Shown piece after piece: positions 25,601-36,844 of a DNA stretch of 64,000 nucleotides (position 1 is its first letter; each line of letters opens with the position of its first letter). The stretch comes from Mytilus edulis (taxonomy: Eukaryota; Mollusca; Bivalvia; Mytilida; Mytilidae), in NCBI RefSeq assembly GCF_963676685.1, contig NC_092345.1:84199592-84263591 (forward strand), written 5' to 3'. A program made the position numbers and the translations under genes. Below the pieces are notes generated by a model. It was not told the DNA's origin, did no database searches, and was given only the letters and a program-made list of their open reading frames with translations.

Positions 25601-28600
25601 TGTGTACTAAGTTTCAAGTTGATTGAACTTCAACTTCAATAAAAACTACCTTGACCAAAAAGTTTAATTTGAAGCGGGACAGACGGAAGAACGAACAGAC
25701 GGAAGAACGAACAGACGGACGGTCGAACGGATGCACAGACCAGAAAACATAATGCCCCTCTACTATCGTAGGTGGGGCATAAAGAAGACCTTGAGTCTAT
25801 GAACTACCTTGGTATGCTTATGATAAAGTGCTTATCTGGTGGGTAGGAAGTTTGTGATTCTCTTGACAGGGGAAAGTGGTGCTTTAATATTTTACCATCC
25901 AGCACTTGGCATTCACAAGTAGGAGCAATGTCAGTTAAAAAAATATATAATGGATTCACATGTCTGCCAGCAAACCACTTTATATGTGAGTTAGATGGTT
26001 TAATTGACCTGGGATTGATGACATTAACTGTCATTAAACAATCTTAAAAGAGAACAAAAGAGTTTTTATAGTTCGTCATATTTACCTGATATTTTTTTCA
26101 AGGACATTCTGATTAATCATGTTGCCTGGGAAATCTAAATACACAGGACCTGGTCTTCCAAAGGTACTAAATCTTACTGCCTACAAATAATACACTATCA
26201 ATGCCAGTCAAAGTTGAACATCCATTTTCCTACAAATCATGTGTTTTAGCATGTTCCTACCCTGTAATCTTAGTTTTATGTATTATTCTTTTTAGGAGGC
26301 AAGTACAAAGCAGAAGGAACTTTACTAAAGATTTGGGTCTTTTTTTAAATCAAATTTTAAGGAGTTAATGACAAAATACAAAGATATATTTTGCAACGGA
26401 ACTTATTTTCACATATTTAGTAATTGGATAAATATGGGAAATAACAACACGTTCACATTTTCCCAGAAAGGTTTACATATGACAAGCACATTTACTTTCA
26501 TCTTACTTTTACTTCGGAAAGTATATCATTTACAGGTACATGAAACTAGAGGCTCTAAAGAGCCGGTGTCGCTCACCTTGGTATATATGTGAATATTAAA
26601 CAAAAGAAACAGATGGATTCATGACAAAATTGTGTTTTGGTGATGGTGATGTGTTTGTACATCTTACTTTACTGAACATTCTTGCTGCTTACAATTATCT
26701 CTATCTATAATGAACTTGGCCCAATGAAAGTTGTTAAAAATTGACTATAAAGGGCAGTAACTCCTAAAGGGGTCAACTGACCATTTCGGTCTTGTTGACT
26801 TATTTGTAAATCTTACTTAGCTGAACATTATTGCTGTTTACAGTTCATCTCTATCTATAATAATATTCAAGATAATAACCAAAAACAGTAAAATTTCCAT
26901 AAAATTACCAATTCAGGGGCAGCAACCCAACAACGGGTTGTCCGATTCATCTGAAAATTTCAGGGCAGATAGATCTTCACCTGATGAACGATTTAACCCC
27001 CGTGTCAGATTTGCTCTAAATGCTTTGGTTTTTGAGTTAAAAGCCAAAAACCGCATTTTACCCCTATGTTCTATTTTTAGCCCTGGTGGCCATCTTGGTT
27101 GGTTTTTTTAAACTAGATACCCCAATGATGATTGTGGCCAAGTTTGGTAAAATTTGGCCCAGTAGTTTCAGAGGAGAAGATTTTTGTAAAAGCTAATGAC
27201 GGACAACGACGATGACGACGGACAACGGACGCCAAGTGATGAGAAAAGCTCAACAAACAACATATACTGACTAAAGTCACATTATAAAAGCCACTTATGT
27301 CAAAATTCATAATAACTTAAGTTATTATCTGGCAACCATAATGCAATAATTGCTATTTTTTTATACATAAACTAAATTGAACTGCAGTTCATGCTAGGTA
27401 TTAATATTATAAAATTCTTAAATGAAGAAGTAAATTTATGGGCATATTGGCCCCTTGACTTTGATTTTTTTTTATCATGAATCTATCAACTATCATTCTT
27501 CAAAAGTTCATAAACAATAAAGTTTGCCAGATATCGGTATTTAAATTAATACATATTTGTATTAGAACTTCAAACTTCTTGCATTTAATGCAACACTTCC
27601 AAAATAACCTCATTTTGAGAACTTTGACATCTGTGATTTAAATTAAGATATGAGACAAGTGCTTACCTTTTCAACATAGAAAGGAATTCTTCCAGTTGAA
27701 TTTGGTCTTGCTGTATATTTTGAGAAAGGACGTGCAATATCAACCTACAAAAATATATCTCACATTATTAAAACTTCTTATGCTACAATATAAATGTATC
27801 AAATAATTTTTGGTTGAGATATACAACCATAAGTTTTTGATAATGTTTATTCCCCATTAAAAGTGCAGACTTTCAATCATATCATACACATGCAACCCCC
27901 CTCGACAAAAATCAAAACAAACAAGCAAAGTGGCATCCAAATTTTGGCAGTTGGGGTTAACAAACCATACTTTAACCAGATGCTCCGCATGGCGCAGCTT
28001 TATACGACCACAGAGTTTGAACCCTGAACATTGGGGCAAGTATGGACACAACATTCAAGCTTGATACAGCTCTGAATTTGGATTGTGATTAAATAGTTGA
28101 CACAACACAGGTTTCTGACACATAATGAATGTGGTCTAAGAACTTGAACTTAAAAACTTTAAATTTTAAATTGGACATTACCTACTATGGTCCAATATCC
28201 AAAATCTAAATACATGGTTAGATTCAGCATATCAAAGAACCCCAAGAATTCAATTTTTGATGAAATCAAATAAAGTTCAATTTTGGACCCTTTAGACCTC
28301 AATGTGGACCAACCTGATAACCGGGCCCAAACATCAAAAATCTAAATACATGGTTAGATTAAGCATATATCAAAGAACCCCATATATACAATTTTTGTTG
28401 AAATCAAACTAAGTTTAATTTTTGACTGCAATTTGGACCAACTTGAAAACTGGGCCTATAATCAAAAATCTAAATACAGGTTTAGATTCAGCATATCAAA
28501 GAACCCCAAGGATTCAATTTTTGTTGAAATCAAACAAAGTTTAATTTTGGACCACGATTTGGACCAACTTGAAAACTGGGCCCATAATAAAAATTATAAG

Positions 28601-31600
28601 TACATGTTTAGACTTTAGATTCAGCATATCAAAGAACCCCAAGGATTCAATTTTTGTTGAAATCAAACAAAGTTTAATTTTGGACCACGATTTGGACCAA
28701 CTTGAAAACTGGGCCCAAAATAAAAAATCTAAGTACATGTTTAGATTCAGCATATCAAAAAACTCCAAGAATTCAATTTTTGTTGAAATCAAAGAAAGTT
28801 TAATTTTGGACCCCAATTTGGACCAACTTGAAAACTGGGCCAATAATCAAAATTCTAAGTACATGTTTAGATTCAGCATATCAAAGAACCCCAAGAATTG
28901 AATTTTTGTTAAAATCAAACTTAGTTTAATTTTGGACCCTTTGGACCTTAAAGGGAAACTTCGCAAAAAAATCAAAAATTGATATTATGTCCATTCTGTA
29001 TAAAAATGCTCAAATTTAAAGATATTAAAGTTTTATTCCGCTAAATAAGAGATCACCATCGATTTTAAATTTTGAGTATCAGTTCTCTGCTCTCCGCCAT
29101 CTTGTCACCTTCTCCGATGAAAAATCCCGATATGTCTATAAACCACAAAGGAACAAAACTACAGTAAACGATGTAGTTGTAATTGCGTGTCGATATCTTG
29201 TCAATCGTACGGTTGTTTTATCTGACTGACTAACTTGATACGGAAAATGGTCTTATATTTTTAAATAACCATATAGTCTGTTATTTTTAAACTGATAATA
29301 TTGTAATTAGTTAAAAAGTCAAAGTTCAAATCATAAATAAGTGTTCCGTGGAAATTGTTTTCGAAAATCTAATTCGTTCATAATTCTTTCAAGTAATAAA
29401 CTTTATTTAAATAAATTCGGATCTTCCCTCATCTGATCACCAGCATGGCTAAAGGTATTACTCCCAAAGGTATTGGAAGGGGTGTAAGGTGACACGTCCA
29501 GGTATTCAATCGATTTCCTGTCCGGCTGGCTTGCAAGTTCATGCATCGTTTCACTTCTGTAGGTATTGATCAGTGTACACGACCGTTACTTATAACTTTC
29601 CATTTTGAACTATCAGGTGCATGTATAATATACATTTTTGTCTTGCGTGTCCGAAAGTGATATTTATACTAGTCATTACTGAACTCATACGCTTGTTTAT
29701 AAATAACATTTCTGGTGTAAAGAATATTATCTATAAAAAAAAAATTAATACAAAAAAAAAAATTGAAGAAATACAAATCTATTTACATATTTTTCCAAGG
29801 GTTAATTTGGGAAAATGTAATATATACTCATTGTCAATAGTTTAGGACAGATTGGAACATACCAGAATTATTGATTTAAAAAATGTGTGCACTTGTCGAC
29901 GATTCGTGTATACATACGCCTGGGTAGAAAGTTACGGAACTATAGTCAGTAGCGCAATTTAAAATATGTATACATGTATACATTGAACATAAGAAAGAAA
30001 CATACATTTTGTGTAAATTGTGGTAAAAGTTTTGTAAATTATTATAGACTAGTCCACGTATGCCAACAGTATGTAATCAACGAATTCGATAGACTATTGT
30101 ATACCAAAAGAAGAAGAAGAAAAAAAAGAAACAATTTGATTTAAATACAGGTCAATTTATAACTTGCTTTGGTTCATCGAAGTTAAGAACATAGTAAACT
30201 CACAGATTTATATATCAATTAGATTGTTCTCGAATAAAGGACGAAATTTGTCATCATCACAATTGTTCCAACATTCATGTAAAATATATGCAACTAGACG
30301 TACACTAATAATCCCCAAGGGATGTGAATATTTTCTAGGAAAACTATTGAGTATCAATTTCGGGATTTATTTTCTTTCTTGATATTCAATGACAGCAATT
30401 TAAAGAATAAACTGCTTGTCGGATATTTGTCCGCTTTAGGGGTATTCTTGCAAGTTGAACAGACTTATAATAACATTCAAAAATAGGGAATGATAACATT
30501 AAATTCGTTGTCTTTTAATTTTAAACATCGTTGGTCAAATAGTTATTTAAGTATATATATACGTTGGGAGACGACGATTATTATAGTAGTCTCAGATTTT
30601 AATAAGGACGTTCCCGATTATGAATAAATTTGGTTGACGTTTTTCACACTTGAAAAGAATATCTATTCGTAATTTTTCGATTCCATTCCAATACAAAAGT
30701 ATTTTTTCTTTATTCGTACATATTATATTCCGCTTCGGTAGAGTTATCTTCAGATAGTTTCATATATTAATTAATACATGGCTTTCAAAAGTCTAAATGT
30801 AAGTTTTCTCGTACATTTTTTCGCCCAATAAAGACAAATAAAAATGATTTAGTAAAGCTATTTCTAATTTCTAAGTCCCCCTTTTTTATGAGACATAAAT
30901 CAAGGACAAGACTTGTATATCATTTCATTCTGACATATGAATTAAGTTTCCCGTCTTTAACCGAAAATTGTGTATTTCTTAGTAAATTAACTTATTTGAA
31001 TTCAAATAAATAATAGCACCAAATATAATTAAATAATTCCACGGCGACCAATTTTTATTTGTCACCAACTTGAATATGTATTTTTAATGTGTGTATTAAA
31101 TGCTCCCACTGATCCGAATAGACAGTCACACCTAGCAAGGTGTGCCCTAGAGGCGTGGTTAAATACCGAAGTGCAAATAACAATTTACCTTTCAACAAGC
31201 CATCTACGAGTATTGCCACAGAACCGTGAATACACACATCGTATAAACCTAGTCATAGCAGAGATAGTAAAAGGTCAATAATCATGAGTACACCAACATA
31301 TTGTCTTTACAGATTATTGTACTTTAATTTGTTCACCTTATCAGTCCGAAAATGCATTTATTAAAAATAAATTTATAACTTTTTGTGTTGTCTACAAACA
31401 TAATTCGAATATATACGTTTAACATAGATAATTTATCTCACGAATGAGTACAATTGAACGTCTGTGCGTTTTATCTTCTTATTATCGGATGGTTATTAGA
31501 TAAAGCATAAGTCATCGGCGCGCTTACGATTACGTTAAAATATGATTAAAAACCAAGACTTTTAATGATTGTATTTTAAATCCCGGCATGCAAAAATCAG

Positions 31601-34600
31601 GAGAAAACGTCACGACCTACAGGAAGTAGTTGATATTTTTTCATTAATTATTGAATTTCTCCTTTATTACTGCACATATAGCGATAAAACCTTGTGAATA
31701 TATATATTATGTCATAATGAACATATTTAAACCATAAGTAAAAAATCGTGAATTTTCCCTTTAATGTAGACCAATTTGAAAATGGGACCAAATATTAAGA
31801 ATCTACATACACATTTAGATTCGGCATATCAAAGAACCCCAATTATTCAATTTTTGATGAATTCAAACAAAGTTTAATTTTGGACCCTTTGGGCCCCTTA
31901 TTCCTAAACTGTTGGGACCAAAACTCCCAAAATCAATCCCAACCTTCCTTTTATGGTCATAAACATTGTGTTTAAATTTCATAGATTTCTATTTACTTAT
32001 ACTAAAGTTATGGTGCGAAAACCAAGAATAATGCTTATTTGGGCCCCTTTTTTGCCCCTAATTCCTAAACTGTTGGGACTTCAACTCCCAAAATCAATCC
32101 CAACCTTCTTTTGTGTTCATAAACCTTGTGTTTAAATTTCATTGATTTCTATTTACTTATACTAAAGTTATTGTGCGAAAACCAAGAATAATGCTTATTT
32201 GGGCCCTTTTTTTGGCCCCTAATTCCTAAACTGTTGGGACCAAAACTCCCAAAATCAATCCCAACCTTCCTTTAGTGGTCATAAACCTTGTGTCAAAATT
32301 TCATAGATTTCTATTTACTTAAACTAAAGTTATAGTGCGAAAACCAAGAAAATGCTTATTTGGGCCCTTTTTGGCCCCTTATTCCCAAACTGTTGGGACC
32401 AAAACTTCCAAAATCAATCCCAACCTTCCTTTAGTGGTCATAAACCTTGTGTTTAAATTTCATAGATTTCTATTCACTTATACTAAAGTTATAGTGCGAA
32501 AACCAAAAGTCTTCGGACACCGCCGACGCCAACGTCATACCAATATACGACCAACAATTGAAGCGGTCGTATAAAAAGGGGATCATCAATTTTTATTATC
32601 CAAATGTAGACAGCTTCAAGACCTGCATTTATTCCTATTTTCAAAACCTGGTGAATACAAGCCTTCTATTAGTGACCAATAAAATGTGTTTAAAAATCAC
32701 ACCAATTGGTCACTTAATAGTGGAAAGTTACAACAAGAGATAAAGTAAGAAAATCATAATATCTACTTAGTGGTATCTTGACATATATTCTTCACAAAAC
32801 AAAAGTACATTGTATTGCAAATTTATGGGAAAATACAAAACCTGCTAATACATTCTGAAAATGATTATACTGTGAGTTTTCGATCTTGTTATCTCTCTGA
32901 TATATCAATTATTACTATATTGTCTGTTGTAAGTTACCTGAGGACACTCCTGAAAAGCATCCATCCCTTCCTGATCTTGTTCACTAGATCCACCAATCAC
33001 AATCATTGGCCTAATACAAATGTGGTCAAAATTATTATCTCAAACATAAAGCATTCATTATAATATAGACACAGTTTTATTGTATTTCCAACAAACAAAA
33101 CTTTGAATTATGTACATTTATTAGATACAACCTGTGTTTTAGTTCCAGACTTTTTTAAAGATTTTAACAAAGTGTTTAACTGTAAAAAAAAGTTGAAATA
33201 AATCATTTAGTTAACTTTGAACTTTAATATACCTGTAATTTAAGTTGCAAATTTAAACTTAAGTGTCTGCTCCATGTTAAAGGTGTCATTGTGACTTTGA
33301 GATGAAGAACAGCAATAACAGTGTTGTTACTTTTGGACATTTGGTCTTCATCATATTAGTGTTGTAAGTAACCGATGTTGACATATATCCTTACAGAACT
33401 TTGTTGTGTTTGGACAATAAACAACAAATGATAAATAATGTTTTAAAATAAATTATGAGGGATCTCAACATCATTTGTTTCTCTTCTTCCAAATACAGGT
33501 GACTCTTGTTATCTCGAAATTCCAAAGCAAAATGTTATTCCAAATTGAGAACAAACATTATATTTACTCCTGATATCTCAAAACTTCTGTTTTCTCAAAT
33601 CATATTGTGGAATTGTATCAGCTTTAACCTTTAATATAGCAAAAGTTGAAAGTATATTTATTCATTTTATTTACCAGCAGTTTTCCATAGCATTTGACAT
33701 GCCAGCCAAGGCATGTACCAGTCCTGGTCCAGACACAACCAGACAAACAGCAGGTCTAAAGGTAAATGTTATTATTTATATTGTCATAAAAACTACAACA
33801 GAACAAACTAGAAGTACAGTAAGCAAATCTCACAAAATTGCATGGGCCCCACATTAAGCAATGGCAATGTCCTTCCAAAAGACTATTTGAATAAAAACTT
33901 GAATTGTCACTCAATGTATATGAAGGTGTATAGTAAAAATAAATCTGTATAACCATTATGTTCATGAAAATTTTCATAGTAAAAAAAAAACAGCAGAGAA
34001 GAACAAAGTGTAAACTCAATATATAAGTCATCATAGTAGACTTGCATACTAAAAATAAGCTCAATGTGTGAAGGCATTTAGAAAAAAATCTGTATATATC
34101 TGTTTGTTGCAGAATGATGGATAATGGCAACACTATATGAGTCTGCAGGGCCATAAGAATAGTAAGATTCTGTGAGTTTCATACTATTCAGCAGGAACTG
34201 ACAAAGGAATGGACTTCACATCACTATATACTGGTCTCTTCAGAAAGCAGTGGGTATAAAAAATATTGCCATAAATATTGGTCAAGATCATCATATCGTC
34301 AATGCTTAAACTCAAAGATCATAAACTATTTTTTGAGTTTGGGAGATATAGCTAATTTATGATGGATGAAAACAATAATATGATGAGGACAATTAGGTGT
34401 GACAAATTCAATGAAGAGAAACTTCAAAGTTGGTCTCATTAAAAGTAATAATGTTTTTTAAAACTGATTAATTAAAAAATGTGTCAGCAGACACCAATCT
34501 TAATAAACCAGAATGGGGAGGCCTTAGGGTGATCTATTTTCACCATTTTAGATTAAAACTATTCTAGTCTTTCGTTTAATATGTTGAGGATTTTTTAATG

Positions 34601-36542
34601 TGTCATGAATTATTTTTTCATGAAGTTGAGACTTGTTAGAGATTTTGCATATCATTAATAATACCTACTTTCTAGTCATATAGCCAATGATTGAAGCACC
34701 ATAGGATGCCTACAAAGACAGAATATGTGAGTTTTGTATTTTTATTGCTTGTATCTATTAGTAATGTTTCAACCCTAGTCATTTAAAGCATGATAAGAGA
34801 AAAGTGAGCATTATATTTTTCTTGTTTGTGTCCATAAGAAATGTTTCAAGTCTACTGTCGAAAGAGCCTTTATGCAATTATAGTGACTATTTAACTTATC
34901 TTAAGAGAAAAAGTCTTTAACCCAACAAGGTCAACTAATACATGCGTTACTGAAAGTGCAAGACCTTCACGAATAGTCAAGATCCTCCAGCACTATGTAG
35001 CTAGTATTAATCTGCTTCAATGAGACTTGAAAACAACTTTCATGTAAAAGACATTTTAAATTGATCATATACTCACTGCTTGTTCATTTCTCATCCCAAT
35101 GTATCTTATACCCACTTCCTGTGCTGCCATTGCTATTTCTGTGACAGGAATTCCAACAATTCCGAACATGTACTCAACTCCCTGCAAAAGTATATATAGA
35201 CTGCATAAATTTGTGTATTTTTTTGTGGTAGATTTCATCCATCTTATCTACTGTAAATTCAGAACTTATTGCGAGGATTTATTATTGCGATTTTGTCATT
35301 TTAGACTAAAAAGTAAAATGCAATTTTAATTTTTGTGATATTGAGAAAATCCTGTTTATTTCATATAAAAAAAATCGAAATGAGAGTTTCAATTTTTTGC
35401 GATTATGACCCTGTTGCATTGTTCGCAATAATTAAAACATCGCAACAATTTCGGATTTACAGTATACATGGTATATAGTACACACAATACATTCATTTAA
35501 GGTTTGCTTGCAATTGACCAATAATGTTGACTTTCTGCCATAAGATTTGATGAAACTTTTAATTCAAATTCAAATAATACTGATTATCATATGCAGTTCT
35601 TTAATTTCAAAATCATAACATTTTAATGTCCATGTGATGCTCACACTATAAATAGAATTTGAATGACAAATCACCACTGCCACTAATCAATAATAGTAGA
35701 CATGTGTGGATACCATTATAGGAGCCAAATATGAGCTAAAATGTTAGAAGGATCCATTTTGTTCTGTACGTTTACTACAGAAATTAAATTAGGGGGCTTG
35801 AAATTAGACTTATTTTAAAACAGGTTGGTCCTATAAGCAACTTTTTTTACCACAAGCCCCGTCTGCACAATCATTTTCTATGTTCAGTGGACCGTGAAAA
35901 TGCGAGAAAAATCTCTAAGTTGGCATTAGAAATAGATAGATCATATCATACATGTAGGAAACATGTGTACTAAGTTTCAAGTTCATTGGACTTCAACTTC
36001 ATCAAAAACTACCTCGACCAAAAACTTTAACCTGAAGCGGGACAAACAGATATACGGACGGACGGAGGTACAGACCAGAAAACATAATGCCCATAAATGG
36101 GGCATAAAATTTGTCTATAAGAAAACTTGTACGATTGCCACTGCTTGGTTATGTGTGTTAAATGGTAGTCCAAGTGGTTATGCCGTCTAGCAAGGATATT
36201 TTAAATTTTTTGTTGAAGAAAGTCCCAGAAAAAAAATTCAAATTGCAAGATGCCATATTATTTGGACTTGTTAAATGGAAGCAATTTAAAATGATTTGGG
36301 TACTATTACTTAAACTTCATGCTTAAGCAAAACTTGCCAAAAGGTCAAAAGATAGAACTTCAAATTATCTTGTTGAACATGCACCGTTCGGCGACCGACA
36401 TAAACATTGATTTTGAATTTGTGAAAAAAATTATTAAACGTATCACTTTTATGCTAGAACTAATTATCAGTCTGCAAACCTGAGCTTTCAGTGCAGTACA
36501 AAGTATATGAGCACCGTCCATGGTTTTCGTGTCGTCTGCCAT
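10685..36542 (-). CDS. HACL1: 2-hydroxyacyl-CoA lyase, peroxisomal, 18 exons, complete
   Basis: ThDP- and Mg2+-dependent enzyme that cleaves 2-hydroxy fatty acyl-CoA into formyl-CoA and a shortened aldehyde in peroxisomal alpha-oxidation (family knowledge). Minus-strand exons: 36542-36480, 35181-35077, 34709-34669, 33755-33675, 33010-32938, 27744-27667, 26180-26086, 24877-24765, 23998-23863, 23394-23289, 21436-21353, 19393-19286, 18415-18362, 17813-17713, 16409-16251, 15697-15593, 13213-13027, 10717-10685. All are bounded by AG/GT, and phases agree at every junction. The sum is 1,722 nt: 573 aa plus stop, close to vertebrate HACL1 (about 578). Visible motifs: IGMRNEQA with the cofactor-activating Glu (exon 2), [14 protein letters not shown] (exon 4), [11 protein letters not shown] (exon 10), VSEGANTMD (exon 14), and the ThDP motif [16 protein letters not shown] followed by NNNGIY (exons 15-16). 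The C-terminus WLTKSKM carries a PTS1 signal. The start MADDTK was chosen; an in-frame ATG lies 12 nt upstream. Candidate AATAAA signals (minus strand) are at 10,384-10,389 and 9,676-9,681. Confidence 0.96.
11204..13000 (+). mobile_element. HINE-like modular element, family A copy 1 (HACL1 intron 17)
   Basis: The element opens with the palindrome GGCTCTAAAGAGCC, then GTGTCGCTCACCTTGG. It holds three tandem units of about 0.5 kb (each with AAATTGACTATAAAGGGCAA, or nearly so, and ACTAGATACCCCAA). A GACGACGGACG-rich tract follows. It ends in the hairpin GCTCACTTGGCCC-TTT-GGGCCAGGTGAGC, then TAAAAA. The 5' GCTCACCT is the inverted complement of the 3' AGGTGAGC. The 3' end lies only about 26 bp from the exon 17 splice donor at 13,026. 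No transposase or Rep/helicase is encoded, so the copy is non-autonomous. The Helentron/HINE class is inferred from architecture. Confidence 0.75.
13492..15243 (+). mobile_element. HINE-like modular element, family A copy 2 (HACL1 intron 16)
   Basis: This copy is complete at both ends: AACTAGAGGCTCTAAAGAGCC at the start and GCTCACTTGGCCC-TTT-GGGCCAGGTGAGCTAAA at the end. It has three tandem units of about 0.5 kb, then a GACGACGGACG tract. It lies in the same orientation as copy 1, separated from it by exon 17. The short open frames at 13,842-14,036 and 14,362-14,577 (minus) are equivalent positions of two successive units and are not genes. Confidence 0.78.
16555..16679. repeat. Short fold-back (hairpin) element in HACL1 intron 14
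   Basis: A near-perfect inverted repeat of about 60 bp per arm. The left arm begins ACATGGCAAAATCTGTATCA, and the right arm is its complement ending in GATTTTGCCATGT. The arms meet at GGGCC-TTTA-GGCCC. A few mismatches separate the arms. No target duplication is obvious. It is probably a MITE or a hairpin relic of a larger element. Confidence 0.8.
17081..17151. repeat. 18-bp minisatellite, about 4 units
   Basis: Units of the form GGTAGGGGTGCGATAAAG, one of them 14 bp long, lie in a G-rich stretch directly after an A-rich run. Located in HACL1 intron 14. Confidence 0.75.
17320..17560 (+). repeat. Relic of repeat family F
   Basis: The stretch with GAACATTAACAATGAACTATGA, AATGAGGT, CAGAAAAACCCTGTCAGAC matches single units of the tandem array at 49,590-50,590. 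It is a single diverged unit in HACL1 intron 14. Low certainty of boundaries. Confidence 0.45.
19480..20100 (+). repeat. Modular repeat with three diverged tandem units (HACL1 intron 11)
   Basis: Three units of about 165-185 bp each carry GTGGTTAAAGTTTTT (or GCAGTCAAAGTTTTT) and AACTATCCTGGATTT. They are followed near 20,058-20,085 by a small hairpin GGGTTC-TGC-GGAACCC. The organisation (tandem core then terminal hairpin) resembles families A-D, but I cannot define its 5' end or subterminal inverted repeats. The 20,100-21,350 interval after it shows no coding block apart from short runs of the decamer AAATGGCCCA around 21,057-21,113. Confidence 0.5.
22342..23280 (+). mobile_element. HINE-like modular element, family C (HACL1 intron 10)
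   Basis: It starts AACTAGATGTGTCAAAGTGACACG (small hairpin GTGTC/GACAC), then AATGGCCCCG. It holds about five tandem units of about 165 bp (TCATGGTTAACTCACAT, AAAATCAGCCCAATATCT, AAAGTCCAAAGCCCGTAATTTC). An ACGGAATTACGGAA tract follows. The end is the hairpin TGGCACC-GACAACTTCGTTG-CGGGGCCA followed by TAAAA. The 5' ATGGCCCCG is inverted at the 3' end as CGGGGCCAT. The element ends about 8 nt from the GT of the exon 10 donor. No coding capacity. A degraded relative is at 33,835-34,158. Confidence 0.75.
24271..24610 (+). repeat. Degraded family B element (HACL1 intron 8)
   Basis: GATGCCCC is followed by two diverged units with AGTGAACCATGGAAT or AGTGAACCATGAAATCA, and AACCAAAAAACTTTAA. It has lost the GACGG tract and the 3' hairpin. 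It is clearly older than copies at 2,046 and 25,302. Confidence 0.6.
25302..25783 (+). mobile_element. HINE-like modular element, family B copy 2 (HACL1 intron 7)
   Basis: It begins AACAAGAATGTGTCCATAG, with the small hairpin TCCAT/ATGGA, then ATGCCCCAC. Two tandem units of about 170 bp are followed by a tract of GACGGAAGAACGAACA type. The final hairpin ATGCCCC...GGGGCAT is followed by AAA. It is the closest relative of 2,046-2,526. The 76-codon minus-strand frame just downstream (25,804-26,034) has no supporting homology that I can recognise. Confidence 0.75.
26544..27252 (+). mobile_element. HINE-like element, family A copy 3, 3'-truncated (HACL1 intron 6)
   Basis: An intact 5' end (AACTAGAGGCTCTAAAGAGCC) is followed by one unit of about 0.5 kb and a GACGACGGACAACGG tract. 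The copy stops at GAGAAAAGCTCA: the rest of the GCTCACTTGGCCC hairpin and TAAAA is missing. It is therefore a single-unit, 3'-deleted copy of the same family as 11,204-13,000. Confidence 0.7.
27974..32577 (+). mobile_element. HINE-like modular element, family D, split by a DNA transposon (HACL1 intron 5)
   Basis: It starts AACCAGATGCTCCGC, then TTTATACGACC. About seven tandem units of 120-140 bp follow (each with TTCAGCATATCAAAGAACCCC or close variants and TTTAATTTTGGACC). Then come four units of about 160 bp (TTCCTAAACTGTTGGGACC, TTTCATAGATTTCTATT). A GCCGACGCCAACGTC tract leads to the hairpin TATACGACC...GGTCGTATA followed by AAAA. The 5' TATACGACC is repeated in inverted form at the 3' end. 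A separate element (28,952-31,760) interrupts one unit. Removing it restores the unit pattern across TTAA. Open frames at 28,433-28,901 are artefacts of the tandem units. Confidence 0.75.
28952..31760. mobile_element. TTAA-flanked DNA transposon, 2.8 kb, nested in the family D element
   Basis: TTAA occurs at 28,948-28,951 and 31,761-31,764, directly bordering terminal inverted repeats AGGGAAACTTCGC (left) and AGGGAAAATTCAC (right, inverted), with 2 mismatches in 13. TTAA target duplications are known for piggyBac, Kolobok and Sola3 superfamilies; the termini alone do not decide which. The 2,809-bp interior has only short open frames (for example 29,621-29,845 and 30,164-30,382 on +), and I recognise no transposase. 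It is therefore probably a non-autonomous or decayed copy. Confidence 0.75.
33835..34158 (+). repeat. Degraded family C element (HACL1 intron 4)
   Basis: GCATGGGCCCC near the start, ATACTAAAAATAAGCTCAAT and GAAGGCATTTAGAAAAAAAT in the middle, then GCAGAATGATGGATAATGGCAAC and GGGCCATAA at the end match the family C element at 22,342-23,280 in order. The 132-codon minus-strand frame over it is not a gene. Confidence 0.55.
35856..36109 (+). mobile_element. Family B element, single-unit and 5'-truncated (HACL1 intron 1)
   Basis: One core unit (TTTTCTATGTTCAGTGGACCGTG) is followed by GACAAACAGATATACGGACGG and the terminal hairpin ATGCCC-ATAAAT-GGGGCAT, then AAAA. The 5' AACAAGA end is missing. 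Located between HACL1 exons 1 and 2. Confidence 0.65.
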
Positions 36543-36839
36543 TTTGTAAGTCACGTGGAAAAAGACACGATCCGACTAATCACCTACAAAAAAAGACATA
36601 TCACAATCACACAGGACAACAACAAAAAAATTCCTACCTATAAGTCAACGATACTGCTATATTTCAAAATATCAATGCGATATTTGTCTTATATCATAGC
36701 GATGATTTTTTATATCAAAAATTTATGAATGCAATACTTTTCTAATATAACTGCTATAGTTTTCTAATATAGAATTAATACGATGACACGTCACAATGCA
36801 TGTCAAGAAAACTGCAAACATAATTCACAAACTTAGATC

Positions 36840-36844
36840 ATGAC
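36840..36844. repeat. 5-bp target site duplication, left copy (ATGAC)
   Basis: ATGAC directly precedes the 5' LTR, and the same five bases follow the 3' LTR at 44,581-44,585. A 5-bp duplication is within the range produced by BEL/Pao integrases. Confidence 0.85.

Noticed and set aside
28433-28901. Overlapping repetitive frames of 61-110 codons on both strands
   Set aside because: They coincide with tandem core units of the family D element and have no conserved domain.
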